The notes: generated by a model from the sequence alone, not told the origin. 32,752 nucleotides of DNA from Promethearchaeota archaeon (GCA_016926735.1 JAFGOA010000117.1:1-32752), one strand, 5' to 3'; positions 15,089 to 24,800 are shown, numbered from the stretch's first letter. Program-made: numbers and translations.

Positions 15089-16603
15089 TTATGAATGATG
15101 ATGTTGTATATCTATATTTACAGGAGTTAAATTTCCAATAACCCATCCTGTTACTTCATTCAATGAAGGATGTATGATCATGGAGTTATAAATTGGAAGA
15201 AATGATCCTCCTTCAGGACATGCATAAGCTGTTTTCGGCAATATATCCTCTCTTTCAATATTATTCTCAATAGAGGTGCATGTAAAACCAGAATTCATTA
15301 AATATACAAAGGGTTGTACTAAAATTGCTGCTTCTGGTCCGACTATATGTGCTCCTAATATACGATAAGATTGATCTACAATTAATTTCACAAAACCATC
15401 ATTTTCATCTCCTTCATCATATCCCATAGCAAAACCTTTAGCAACAGATGAATATCTATTCTTTGCTATATATATTTTATACTCCTTTTTGATTGCTTCC
15501 TCCTCAGTAATACCAACATGTGCTATTTGAGGATATGTAAAAACAGCCCAAGGGACTGAACTGTAATCCATTATTTGTTTTTGTTCCATGAACATATTAT
15601 TTATACATATCCTTGCTTCTAAATTTGCTTTATGTCTAAATGGATATAATCCATTAGCATCTCCGATACACCAAATATTATTTACTGTAGTCTCAAGAAA
15701 TTCATTTGTTATAATCCATCCCCTTTTATCTAATTCTATATTTGTATTCTCAATCCTTAATATATCTGTGTTTGAGCGACGTCCAGTCGCAATAAATATC
15801 TCTTCTGCTTCGATCTCTGTTCTTTCTTTTGTATTTATATCCTCTAATATTACTTTTTTCATACCATTATTTAATTTGACTTCAATAGCTTTTTGATTTA
15901 AATAAACATTCATATTTTTCTTAAAAACACGTTCTACAATACTACTTATTTCTGGTTCTTCTGTAGAGACAAGTCTTGGTAGCATTTCAACTATTGTAAC
16001 TTCTGTTCCATAAGCAGAGAATATATGAGCAAATTCTGCAGCAATAATTCCTCCTCCAATAAGAATTAAGCTTTTCCATGGTTTTTTTGGATATTTTTCT
16101 CCAAAAAAACTTTCACTTGTTATATACCCTACATCTTCAATACCTTTTATTGGAGGTATTAATGCTCTACCTCCAGATGCTATAACTATTTTATTTCCCT
16201 TTAGTGGACCAATGATCGTATTATCCTTATTTAATGTCACTTTTAATTCATAATTTCCAATAAATTCTGCATTTCCCATAAAAAGATCAAGGTTTTTAAT
16301 TTCCAATAGACCTTTATGCATTTCTTTTTCTTCATTAATTTGAGACCAGACTCTCTTGGAAATAAGATCCCAATCTATACCCTTAAATTTCAGATTAACC
16401 CCTATCTTATTAACATGACGTGCTTCCCTGATTATATCTGCAGGATAAACTAATACTTTAGAGGGAATACAACCTCTTGTTAAACATGTAGCACCTATTT
16501 TAGTATTTTCAATAAGTGCACATTTAAGACCTCTCCTTAATCCTGCATTAATGATACTCAATCCAGCACCGCTTCCTATAACAATTAAATCATATAGATC
16601 CAT
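15089..16603 (-). CDS. Dihydrolipoamide dehydrogenase/mercuric-reductase-like flavoprotein
   Basis: The 504-residue FAD-dependent pyridine nucleotide-disulfide oxidoreductase has an N-terminal FAD motif (I-G-S-G-A-G-L), a redox-active disulfide C40-L-T-R-G-C45, a central NAD(P)H motif (I-L-I-G-G-G-I-I-A-A-E-F-A), a second FAD motif (W-C-I-G-D-A-N-G), and the dimer-interface H-P-S-L-N-E pair near the C-terminus that completes the active site. It is somewhat longer than typical lipoamide dehydrogenase (about 460-480) and ends in a metal-binding-looking I-Q-H-H-H-S. An A-C-P-E motif lies about 40 residues before the end. No 2-oxoacid dehydrogenase genes are near. It converges on the metal ATPase with a 39-nt gap. 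A metal-related reductase is as plausible as a lipoamide dehydrogenase. Confidence 0.82.
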   Translation of the reverse strand: MDLYDLIVIGSGAGLSIINAGLRRGLKCALIENTKIGATCLTRGCIPSKVLVYPADIIREARHVNKIGVNLKFKGIDWDLISKRVWSQINEEKEMHKGLLEIKNLDLFMGNAEFIGNYELKVTLNKDNTIIGPLKGNKIVIASGGRALIPPIKGIEDVGYITSESFFGEKYPKKPWKSLILIGGGIIAAEFAHIFSAYGTEVTIVEMLPRLVSTEEPEISSIVERVFKKNMNVYLNQKAIEVKLNNGMKKVILEDINTKERTEIEAEEIFIATGRRSNTDILRIENTNIELDKRGWIITNEFLETTVNNIWCIGDANGLYPFRHKANLEARICINNMFMEQKQIMDYSSVPWAVFTYPQIAHVGITEEEAIKKEYKIYIAKNRYSSVAKGFAMGYDEGDENDGFVKLIVDQSYRILGAHIVGPEAAILVQPFVYLMNSGFTCTSIENNIEREDILPKTAYACPEGGSFLPIYNSMIIHPSLNEVTGWVIGNLTPVNIDIQHHHS

Positions 16604-16629
16604 AATCTTCTTTATATCATGAGCTATTT

Positions 16630-16654
16630 TTTAAACTTTAGCTTATAGTTTAAA
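16630..16654. promoter_or_regulatory. Inverted repeat at the flavoprotein promoter
   Basis: TTTAAACT (16630-16637) and AGTTTAAA (16647-16654) are perfect 8-bp arms with a 9-bp spacer, starting 27 nt upstream of the flavoprotein start codon at 16603. Each arm contains a TATA-like TTTAAA, so the repeat overlaps the core promoter, the position of a repressor operator. Confidence 0.4.
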
Positions 16655-16753
16655 GATTTGGTTAAAGAATTATTAAAAAGACTCCCTTCTATAGTTGTGA
16701 AATCTGTCATTATCTTTTTTATAAATAATTACATCTAGATATACCTAATAATA

Positions 16754-16797
16754 TAAGATCTATAATAGAAAAAAGGGTCTTAAAAAAGTAGATCTTA
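16754..16797. repeat. 9-bp inverted repeat upstream of the small heat-shock gene
   Basis: TAAGATCTA (16754-16762) and TAGATCTTA (16789-16797) are perfect inverted repeats 26 bp apart, and each contains a self-palindromic AGATCT. They lie about 140 bp upstream of the heat-shock gene. They could be regulator half-sites or a stem-loop; the role is unknown. Confidence 0.4.
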
Positions 16798-16937
16798 AAT
16801 AAATTTATATTATTTAAGAATTTTAAAAGAATTTCTTTACTTAATGAATAATTTTATATCAAACTTTTATATTTCTTCATAGAAACATTAAAATTTCTAT
16901 ATTTTAATATTATTATAATTAAAAATTAGATTTAGGA

Positions 16938-17300
16938 GTGAAAAAAAAAATTAATTCATGCATCCAAGAAAGAGAAAATTTTGATTCTGCTCACGTAGAT
17001 GAATCTGGGAAAACAGTGATGGCACCAAGATTATATATTTCTGCAGTAGAAGATTTTAATGGTTTGACATTAGAATATACCCTACCTGGCGTGAATAAAG
17101 ATGCGATAGTATTAAAAATGAGTGAAGATAGTATTTCTATAAAAGGAGAAACTGATTCTATTCATTATTCAAGTTTTTATAGATTTACATGCCCAGTTTT
17201 ACCTAAAGAAGTAAAAGCATCATATGATAATGGGCTTTTAAGGTTAAAAGTTCCTTATAAGGATGTGACTTTAGATATGATTGATATTGATATTCAATAA
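16938..17300 (+). CDS. Small heat-shock protein (Hsp20/alpha-crystallin)
   Basis: The 120-residue protein has an alpha-crystallin domain from about residue 30: Y-I-S-A-V-E-D-F-N-G-L-T-L-E, L-P-G-V-N-K-D-A-I, then I-S-I-K-G-E and the V-K-A-S-Y-D-N-G-L-L-R-L-K-V-P strand, which is the conserved A-x-x-x-N-G-x-L hallmark. It should be an ATP-independent holdase chaperone. The C-terminal I-x-I motif appears as I-D-I-D-I. The start is uncertain. The first in-frame GTG (16938) lies inside the AGGAGTG ribosome-binding site itself, so translation may begin at an ATT codon at 16950 (9 nt after that site) or at the ATG at 17019. The N-terminal arm is short for the family in either case. Confidence 0.82.
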   Translation: MKKKINSCIQERENFDSAHVDESGKTVMAPRLYISAVEDFNGLTLEYTLPGVNKDAIVLKMSEDSISIKGETDSIHYSSFYRFTCPVLPKEVKASYDNGLLRLKVPYKDVTLDMIDIDIQ

Positions 17301-17320
17301 TTTTTTTTCTTTCTTTTTTA
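17301..17320 (+). terminator. T-rich terminator after the small heat-shock gene
   Basis: The stop codon is followed at once by a nearly pure T run interrupted by C (about 20 nt), typical of archaeal U-tract termination. It separates the heat-shock gene from the next small ORF. Confidence 0.45.
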
Positions 17321-17356
17321 CCATTTTCCCTTCCAATAACTACTAAGAAAAATTAG

Positions 17357-17512
17357 GTGATAATTATTAAAAATTTTAAAAGTTGCGTTGAAGAAATAAA
17401 GAACAAAAAAATTATTCCTAAAAGAACTTTAAATAAATTAAAAGGTATAGATTATGATTTAGGAGATTTCTTTCTTGAAATTTGTGAATTTAGAAATGAA
17501 CTTAACTTCTAA
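17357..17512 (+). CDS. Small ORF, 51 residues, unknown
   Basis: This open frame of 51 residues ends at TAA 17510-17512. It has a mixed charged/hydrophobic composition with lysine-rich helices (E-E-I-K-N-K-K, L-N-K-L-K-G) and an acidic/aromatic C-terminal part (Y-D-L-G-D-F-F-L-E-I-C-E-F). The only standard start, GTG 17357, is part of a strong AGGTGAT ribosome-binding sequence (17355-17361). Initiation at an ATT (17363 or 17366) would therefore fit the spacing better. No homologue is recognised. An in-frame TAG lies immediately upstream. Confidence 0.35.
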   Translation: MIIIKNFKSCVEEIKNKKIIPKRTLNKLKGIDYDLGDFFLEICEFRNELNF

Positions 17513-17530
17513 AAAAAAAGAGTAAAAATT

Positions 17531-18172
17531 CTAAATAATTTTCTTTTTTGTTATGTATATATGAAAAACTATAATACATAAACTAGTTATTAAAAGAATT
17601 GAGTAAAGATTAAAACCTGAGATTGAAAAGAGATCATCATATGAGGAACCCGTATAATATACATATAATAACCAATTTAATGGGTCAAATTCATTATAAT
17701 AATCCATTATCTGAGCATTATTACTATTAAGTAGGGCTTTATTAATATTAATTAAAAATGTAGAATTATAACGTAAATAAACTACAGCTACTAATCTCCC
17801 ATATACGTCTGTTCTGAATATATCATCTATATCCAAATATACTTCATGATTTAATACTAATGACATGACATATCCTTTAGATTCTTGATATCCTTCGTTA
17901 TTTTGCTCAGGTGCATCAATATCCGCCAATCTAATTCTTCCCACATTTTCCACATCAAAAGTATCTCCATCTACAACATAATTCACATTTCCGCTATCAT
18001 CAATCTCCCAATTATCATAGGACAAATTAATAGTAATAGATTTATTATTATGATATATAGTTCCATAGGTTCCTATTTTATTAAGTAGTAAACTTGAAAA
18101 AGAAAATATTCCCAAGAATAATAATCTCTTGAGATTTTTATCCTTTTTTGATCTTAACCTATTATCTAACAT
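17531..18172 (-). CDS. Membrane-anchored staphylococcal-nuclease-like (SNase) protein
   Basis: The 213-residue protein has an N-terminal signal/anchor helix (about residues 16-34, after a basic N-terminus), an SNase (thermonuclease) domain (about 60-160), and a C-terminal transmembrane helix (about 185-207) followed by K-K-K. Catalytic residues are retained: D70 in V-V-D-G-D-T, R81 and E89 in R-L-A-D-I-D-A-P-E (equivalent to R35 and E43 of S. aureus nuclease, with D86 like D40), and R126 in D-V-Y-G-R. It is predicted to cleave DNA or RNA with calcium outside the membrane, for nutrient or nucleotide scavenging or defence. It converges on the small ORF at 17357-17512. Confidence 0.85.
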   Translation of the reverse strand: MLDNRLRSKKDKNLKRLLFLGIFSFSSLLLNKIGTYGTIYHNNKSITINLSYDNWEIDDSGNVNYVVDGDTFDVENVGRIRLADIDAPEQNNEGYQESKGYVMSLVLNHEVYLDIDDIFRTDVYGRLVAVVYLRYNSTFLININKALLNSNNAQIMDYYNEFDPLNWLLYVYYTGSSYDDLFSISGFNLYSILLITSLCIIVFHIYITKKKII

Positions 18173-18424
18173 TATCTTTATATTTCACCCAATTAAAATA
18201 ATATGATTATAAGATTTCTATGATTATATACAAAATATACCTTTATAAATATAATGGGGCAAAGAGAATTTGTGAATTATTAAGAATCCCGACAATAATA
18301 AAATAAAAAAAGAAAGAGATTAATGTTTTTATTTTTTAAACTAATCAGTTCATGTTTTATAAAAAATAAATTAATATCTTGACTGTGATCACAATATCAA
18401 TAAAATTTTTAAAATTATCAGAAA

Positions 18425-18586
18425 TTAATACCGTCTAGGTTTTTTTTTTTGATAACAATCTCTACAATAAACTGGTCTTGTACCATCTGGTTTAAAAGGT
18501 ACTTCTGTTTCCACTCCACACTCAGCGCAAGTTACTTTATGCATTGGTCGAGGTGTTCTAAAATTATTATTTCTTCTATATGACAT
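18425..18586 (-). CDS. CxxC-x17-CxxC zinc-ribbon protein
   Basis: This 53-residue protein (start ATG complement 18584-18586, stop at 18425-18427) has a basic N-terminus (residues 1-17) and a zinc ribbon with C20-x2-C23, exactly 17 residues, then C41-x2-C44, followed by a lysine/arginine-rich tail. The sequence between the cysteine pairs (V-P-F-K-P-D-G-T-R-P-V-Y) is the hallmark of the small archaeal/bacterial CxxC-x17-CxxC family. The basic ends suggest nucleic-acid binding. A perfect 11-bp inverted repeat lies 20 nt upstream of its start. The lysine codons cross an 11-T run on the plus strand, so a sequencing indel there would alter the C-terminus. Confidence 0.8.
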   Translation of the reverse strand: MSYRRNNNFRTPRPMHKVTCAECGVETEVPFKPDGTRPVYCRDCYQKKKPRRY

Positions 18587-18606
18587 ATTTTTCAACTTAG
18601 ATTTAT

Positions 18607-18665
18607 TATAGTAAGATGATTCGAATATTAAACATGAAAGAAAAAGAATATTTTATCTTACTATA
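18607..18665. repeat. Perfect 11-bp inverted repeat before the zinc-ribbon gene
   Basis: TATAGTAAGAT (18607-18617) and ATCTTACTATA (18655-18665) are perfect inverted arms around a 37-nt A-rich centre. They lie between two minus-strand genes, 20 nt before the start of the zinc-ribbon gene. They could be paired operator sites, a structured 5' leader or an intergenic stem-loop. Confidence 0.5.
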
Positions 18666-18772
18666 TAGATATAAATCAATACTTTAATAATAATTTGATT
18701 GTTTGTAATATGTGAAATTTACCACCCCAAAAAAAAAATCACTATAGATTAAATAAATATCAAATCAATAGA

Positions 18773-19459
18773 TTACTTTCCTATATTATGCCATTTTATC
18801 ATTGTTTTAATTATATGAAAAATGATGATTATAATGATAATAATTACATTAACAACATGCATTTGTACCGCTAATGTACCCTCAAGAAAAATTCCACTAA
18901 ATATCCCATATAGATATAAAAGACCAATCATATAAGATATGATATTTGCGATAAAGACATTCATAGCAATTTTTTTATTTGAAAGAATTAAAATAGGTTC
19001 TCGTTTAATTTGATCTTGAGGAAGTTTATCCAATTTTTTTACTATATCTTTTCTAATTTTATTGAATTGATTAAAATATAATATCAAAATAAAAACATCA
19101 ATCAAAATAAGTGCTATTTCAAATAAAAGTGAAAAAACTATATAGAAGACAAAATTTAGATGATACCAACTGATTATGATAAGATTTCCTACCTGGGTCG
19201 GTATTATTGTAAAAATGGTAATAAAAAAGATAATTGTTGAGAATTTCGCTTTTGGGTAATATTTCTTAAAATAATAATGTATTATATTATATTCTAATTC
19301 ATAGGAGATAAGAGCAAGAACTAGTGGAAATAAAACAAATAGCATTAAAACCTCATAAGACATGTCTATAATGTGAATAAATAAGAGAGTCATGTTAATT
19401 TTCGTTATTAAAGTTGCAATATTTAAAATATATTTTTTTATATTAATAAAATTACACAA
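18773..19459 (-). CDS. Predicted multi-TM membrane protein
   Basis: The 228-residue protein has about six hydrophobic helices with a basic cytoplasmic loop in the middle (K-I-R-K-D-I-V-K-K-L-D-K-L-P, near 130-147) and a short basic C-terminus. The last helix contains a run of nine isoleucines, a consequence of extreme AT bias (ATA, ATT and ATC codons). I see no catalytic or ligand motif and do not recognise the family. It is a single gene on the minus strand upstream of the zinc-ribbon gene. Confidence 0.55.
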   Translation of the reverse strand: MCNFINIKKYILNIATLITKINMTLLFIHIIDMSYEVLMLFVLFPLVLALISYELEYNIIHYYFKKYYPKAKFSTIIFFITIFTIIPTQVGNLIIISWYHLNFVFYIVFSLLFEIALILIDVFILILYFNQFNKIRKDIVKKLDKLPQDQIKREPILILSNKKIAMNVFIANIISYMIGLLYLYGIFSGIFLEGTLAVQMHVVNVIIIIIIIIFHIIKTMIKWHNIGK

Positions 19460-19622
19460 TTTTGTATTTGATTTATTGAATAATACTAAAAATTATTTTA
19501 ATCTGTGTTATGTGATAAAATTATGTCTACAAGAACAAATCGATTAATTTTATTGATTTTGAATATTTTATTATTATTAATTAGAAAAAACCAATTTTCT
19601 TTAGGGAGAGAATGATATTGAT

Positions 19623-20345
19623 ATGAAGGAATGGAATCCCAAATGTCTAAAACATCCTCTCCTTCAAAATCATTATTCGGAGAAGGAAGCTATTCAATTA
19701 CAACAAATTTGGAAAAAAAAATGCCTAAAAAACAATAATCAATTGATAAAATATAATGATATTATTTTAGTTGCCGGTGTTGATATCTCTTTTCCAAAAA
19801 TTAAAGATCCTATATGGGGTATTGCTTGTGCTACATTATGGAATCAAAATAAAAAAAAAATTATATATTCTGCAACCCATAAAGGAGAACTTCCTTTCAA
19901 ATATATTCCTGGATTGTTAGGTTTTCGAGAAGCCCGATTAATCACTCAAGCATTACTAAATCTGCCAGAAGTTCCAGATATCATTTTATGTGATGGTTAT
20001 GGAATAGTTCACCCTCGTGAATTCGGAGAAGCCATACATTTAGGAATTGCTTTAAATATTCCTACAATAGGCATTGCAAAGAAAATGTTTATTGGTGAAT
20101 GTAATTGGAAAGACATGGCGCAAAAGAAAGGGAATAAAATACCTATTATGATTAATAGAGAAATTAAAGGATATGCTATTTGCTTAAAAAATAATGTACA
20201 CCCTGTTTTTATTAGCTCAGGCTATTTAACAGATATAGATTTAGCATTAAAAATTTCCTTAGAAACTACTTTAAATAACAAACAACCTGAACCTATCTTC
20301 CAAGCAGATCAAATATCTCGAAAATTAATTCAAGAATATACATAG
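19623..20345 (+). CDS. nfi: Endonuclease V
   Basis: The 240-residue enzyme is predicted to incise DNA near deaminated bases (inosine, also uracil), starting alternative excision repair, or to cleave inosine-containing RNA. Family signatures are present: V-A-G-V-D54 (catalytic Asp, E. coli D35), the Y94-I-P-G wedge motif in L-P-F-K-Y-I-P-G, F101-R-E103 (catalytic Glu), and I-L-C-D124-G-Y-G-I-V-H-P-R with the second Asp. The length is normal. A GGGAG sequence lies 14 nt before the ATG, a little far for a ribosome-binding site. The next gene (MFS) follows after 84 nt on the same strand but seems functionally unrelated. Confidence 0.93.
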   Translation: MKEWNPKCLKHPLLQNHYSEKEAIQLQQIWKKKCLKNNNQLIKYNDIILVAGVDISFPKIKDPIWGIACATLWNQNKKKIIYSATHKGELPFKYIPGLLGFREARLITQALLNLPEVPDIILCDGYGIVHPREFGEAIHLGIALNIPTIGIAKKMFIGECNWKDMAQKKGNKIPIMINREIKGYAICLKNNVHPVFISSGYLTDIDLALKISLETTLNNKQPEPIFQADQISRKLIQEYT

Positions 20346-20429
20346 TAATATCCATTTTCTTTATTTGGATAAAGTTGTGCATATTAGTTAACGATAAAAT
20401 TCAAATGAGATTAATTTCTTTTTAAATTA

Positions 20430-21752
20430 ATGGTAGACTATACTCAACATTTATCTCCCGAGATTAAAAAGCAATATCGTTATTTAAAAATCTTTAGTTT
20501 TTTTAAATATTGGCTATTTGCATATTATGTGGTGTTTCAACCATTATATTATATTGATATTGGATTTTCTCTTACTGAGGTCTTATTTAATGCGGCATTA
20601 GCACCTATTTTATCGATAGTTTTTCAAAATACATGGTCTAAAATTGTTGATCAGACCCAAAATGTCAAAAAATATATTATAATATCTAATATAGCATTTG
20701 CTATTTCTTCTACAATGACTCTTTATGTAGATTCTTTTTTTATGATGATATTAACTACTTTAGTTATTCAAATTTCGCCAAATGGTGATAGTCTTACCAA
20801 TATTCTTGTATATAATCTCTCTGATCGAGTAACTGATATTCCAGATGATCCTATTGAAAAACAATATCACAATATTAATTTATTTGCACGATATCGCCGT
20901 TATGGGAGTATTGGATGGGCTATTGGATTGCCAATCATGGGATTGATTCTAAATATATATAGTAATATTGGCCTAAGTTTTATTGTCTGCACTTTAGGTA
21001 TGTTAATTTTAACAATCGTTTTTTACATTATTACTGATGAGAAAACCATTTTAGCCTCTCATGATATAATAGAATGTAATTCATTTCCGGGACAATTATG
21101 CCCAATTGAAAAAAAACTTGAAAAATCCAGTTTAATTTCCAATTATAAAAAATTGTTTTCCAATAGAATATATCTTTACTTTATAATTGCAGCTCTTTTT
21201 TATGCTATTGCTTTCAGATCAACTTTATCTGTTCAAGGTCTTTTTTACAACCTATTTTCGAGGAATAATTATTTTGAGCTAGTATGGGTTTATAGCATTG
21301 CTGCTTTGGCAGAGTGGCCTGTAATGACAATCATTGCCAAACAAGTAAAAAAAATAGGCTGGAAAAATATACTTGTTATTTCATATCTATTCTCAGGAAT
21401 GCGTATGATTTTAATGCCTTTCTTAGTAATTTTTCTTGGAAATATTTATTGGGGTTATTTATTACAAATAACTGCAGGTATTCTTTTTGGATTAAGATGG
21501 CCAACTGCCACATTTGGAATATATATTTCTTTACCAAAAGGACAAAAAGCTATTGGACAATCATTCTATGGAACAATTGAGTTAATTGGAGGATTTCTTG
21601 GTGGTCTTATTGGTGCTCTTATATCTTTCGTTGTTCTTGATGAGCAAACGAAATATTTCTATATACACTGGATTGCAGGTATTATAGCTATTCTTAGTGG
21701 AATAATCTTTATAATATATCTAAAGAACTATAGGGGAACAAAAAAAAAATAA
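20430..21752 (+). CDS. MFS transporter (LacY/NupG-like family)
   Basis: The 440-residue protein has about twelve hydrophobic helices in two groups of six, separated by a long polar loop (about 205-245). The R-R-Y-G-S-I-G-W-A-I-G motif around residues 154-164 and the R-W-P-T-A-T / G-Q-S-F-Y-G-T segment in the C-terminal half are characteristic of the MFS_1-like group. This group includes nucleoside and sugar proton symporters. The substrate cannot be deduced. It sits downstream of endonuclease V and upstream of the large surface protease, with separate spacing from each. Confidence 0.8.
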   Translation: MVDYTQHLSPEIKKQYRYLKIFSFFKYWLFAYYVVFQPLYYIDIGFSLTEVLFNAALAPILSIVFQNTWSKIVDQTQNVKKYIIISNIAFAISSTMTLYVDSFFMMILTTLVIQISPNGDSLTNILVYNLSDRVTDIPDDPIEKQYHNINLFARYRRYGSIGWAIGLPIMGLILNIYSNIGLSFIVCTLGMLILTIVFYIITDEKTILASHDIIECNSFPGQLCPIEKKLEKSSLISNYKKLFSNRIYLYFIIAALFYAIAFRSTLSVQGLFYNLFSRNNYFELVWVYSIAALAEWPVMTIIAKQVKKIGWKNILVISYLFSGMRMILMPFLVIFLGNIYWGYLLQITAGILFGLRWPTATFGIYISLPKGQKAIGQSFYGTIELIGGFLGGLIGALISFVVLDEQTKYFYIHWIAGIIAILSGIIFIIYLKNYRGTKKK

Positions 21753-21847
21753 GAAAAAAATTTCAAACTTATTCCAACCAGTTTTTTATTATAATTTAGC
21801 TTTTTTTTAAAAGATCTAAAAACAACTTGAGGAATGTGATTTTTAAA

Positions 21848-24800
21848 ATGATAAAAATAAATAGATTTCATTCACAAAAGAAAAATTTTTTCAACTACCT
21901 TTTATTTTTTACTTGTATTATTATTTCAAATTGTCAGTCTATAACTTTTATTACAACTAATGTAAATCCAAATAATCCAAATCTAAAAACATCTCAAACA
22001 ATACCAGTCTTAAATTATACAATGAATTCTAACTATGATTATAATTGGATTGATGCTTCTGATGGTACTAAATTATTATTAGGAGAATATGAATATTCAG
22101 CAATTCAATTACCCTTTGAATTCTATTTTTATAATCAGTCATTCTCTGTTCTTTATCTTTCGAGTAATGGATTTTTAAGATTTGTAGAATCTAATATGGA
22201 TCATGGAAACAGTTATTATGGTTTTTCATCTGCTTACTATCCTTATACTATTGCACCTTTTTGGACATATTTAGAGAGATTAAATGATAGAGAAATATTT
22301 GTTCAGAATCATACTGAATATTGGGTTGCAGAATGGAAAAATATGTATTACTATAATAATGCATCTATAGGTTCATTTGAAGTCATTCTATATAGAACGG
22401 GAGAAATAATTTTTAATTTTGAAGAAATTAAATATAATTGTTCCTATTCATGTGGATTAAATCAAGGGAGTAATTTAGATCTTTTTAATATTTATAAAGG
22501 TATTAATGACGCTACGGCTAATTTCGCAATTCAATTTAAACAGACTAAACCTGAACATGAAATAGCGGTAACTTTAGATCTACCAAACAATCCTAAAATT
22601 GATTCAACCTATTTAGTTAATGCCTCCATATGGAATTTAGGGGAATTTAATGAATCTAATATTGAATTTAACATATATCTTGATGATATAATTGTTGAAT
22701 CTACATTTTTAACATCCTTATTATCCAACGATATTATCTTCCTTTCTTATATATGGAATCCTGTATTGACAGGAACATATAATTTCACTGTGACATCTTC
22801 TCTCATAGTAAATGAATCAGTTCTTACAAATAATCAAATAATTAAGCTAATTCCTGTTGTTGCTTTAAAAAATTATACAATGATAACTAATTATGCTTTT
22901 AATTGGATTGATGCGTCCATAGGACATGAATTATATATGAGTGATGATGGATATTCAACTTTAGGATTACCATTCACATTTACATTCTATAATTGTACGT
23001 TTAAAACAGTTTATTTTAGTGCCAATGGATATCTGAGTTTTGGGGATTCCACACCAACAAATTGGGGAAATATAGCATTTCCTAATAATAGATATAAAGA
23101 CTATTTCTATATGATCGCACCTTTTTGGGATGATTTAAATCCACGAGCAGGAGGAAAAGTATATACTCTTACAACAAAAGATTATTGTGTTATAGAATGG
23201 GAAAATATATGTTATGCAGGAGGAACTTATGTAGGGAGTTTTCAAGTTATTTTATTTAATTCCGGAGACATAATCTTTAATTATGATCATATAAGATCAA
23301 CTATCGGAAATCCAACGTGCGGATTGAATATGGGAGCTAATATTTCATATTATACAGTTTTTGACAAACTCAATGATTCTATAAATGAATTTTCACTACT
23401 TTTTACTCAAGCTGAGATAAAACATGATATTGTTGTTGCTTTAGATACTCCTTATTTAGCAAATATCAATCATAATTACTTAATTAATGCTAGTGTATAT
23501 AACATAGGGTATTTTGATGAAATTAATATCGATTTAAATCTCTATATCGATGGAATTTTAGTAAATTCGACCTATATTCCCGTATTAAAAAATTGTAGCT
23601 ATAAAACTATTACATTTGATTGGTATCCAACAGATATCAAACAATTCAATTTCAGTCTAATTTCAAATATTATTACTAATGAATATGAAAAAAATAATAA
23701 TTATATACAAAAAAATATCACAACATCCAATATTATAAATTATCATCTGGTTCCTAATCATCCTTATTATTGGATTGATGCTTCTCAAGGAGAATGTTTT
23801 AAAAACCATCGTTATGGAGCATATGAAACTGCTTATTTGCCATTTGATTTTTATTTTTATAATCAGACTTTTTCCAAAGTCTACATAAGCTCCTTTGGAT
23901 ATCTTAGTTTCACAGATGAATATCCAAACAGTTGGAATAATAGACCATTCCCTCTAACGTCAAATGATTATTCATATATGATTGCTCCGATGTGGATGGA
24001 TCTAGATTTATCTCGTGGAGGAGAAATATATATGAGGAATTTTAGCGATTGTTGGGTTGTCGAATGGAATGAGATTAGAATATATGATTATTTTGAAATT
24101 ATTGGAGGAACATTTCAAGTAATATTATTCAAATCTGGAGATATCGTTTTTAATTATCAACGAGTAAATACATTGAGAAATGGATATTCATGTGGAATAA
24201 ACTTTGGATATGATCATAGAATATTTAATGCTTATACAAAATTAACAACATCATCTGAATATTCTCTTTATTTTACACAAAATTCAAATAATCCTCCAGA
24301 TAAACCAAATCTACATCCAATTAATCCACAAATGGACCAAGATGGAATAATTTCATTAGTTTGGGATGAGGTAGATGCAGCATTATTTTATAATATTTAT
24401 AGATACACTGATCAAATTACTTATTTGAATCCTCGATGGTTGATACAAAGTATGAATCAAGGAACTTCATTTACAGATATAGTGTATATAAGTCAAGTTT
24501 ATTATTACGTTGTTGTTGCTGTTAATGGAACTGGAGTTTCTAATCTATCAGAATGTAGATCCGTTAGTGTCGAATTAGTTGTACCTCCTATCCCTTTCCT
24601 TGAAAATATCAGTATTTGTTCTTATGATCAAAGCTATATTATTTTAAACTGGTCTAATATTCTCAGTGCAACATCATATAATATATATCGTGATAATGTT
24701 CCAATTACTACTCCAAAACCATCTCAATTAATTAAAACAAATTCATATAATTCTACATTAGATTGGTTACCCTCAATTGGTAGGTTTTATTATGTTGTAA

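Larger units (their letters stand above)
16604..16937. other. Divergent intergenic region with two inverted repeats
   Basis: This 334-base stretch separates the flavoprotein gene (minus strand) from the small heat-shock gene (plus strand). It contains the inverted repeats TTTAAACT...AGTTTAAA (16630-16654) and TAAGATCTA...TAGATCTTA (16754-16797). No ORF with coding character, tRNA or other RNA gene was recognised. Confidence 0.6.

Noticed and set aside
14961-15146. Minus-strand Cys/Tyr-rich ORF at the ATPase/flavoprotein junction
   Set aside because: It overlaps the 3' ends of two well-supported convergent genes and its composition is the complement of their Lys/Asn-rich tails.
18384-18393. 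TGTGATCACA palindrome resembling a CRP half-site pair
   Set aside because: The arms are contiguous, unlike the spaced CRP site, and the location is downstream of genes on the minus strand with no promoter nearby; probably chance.
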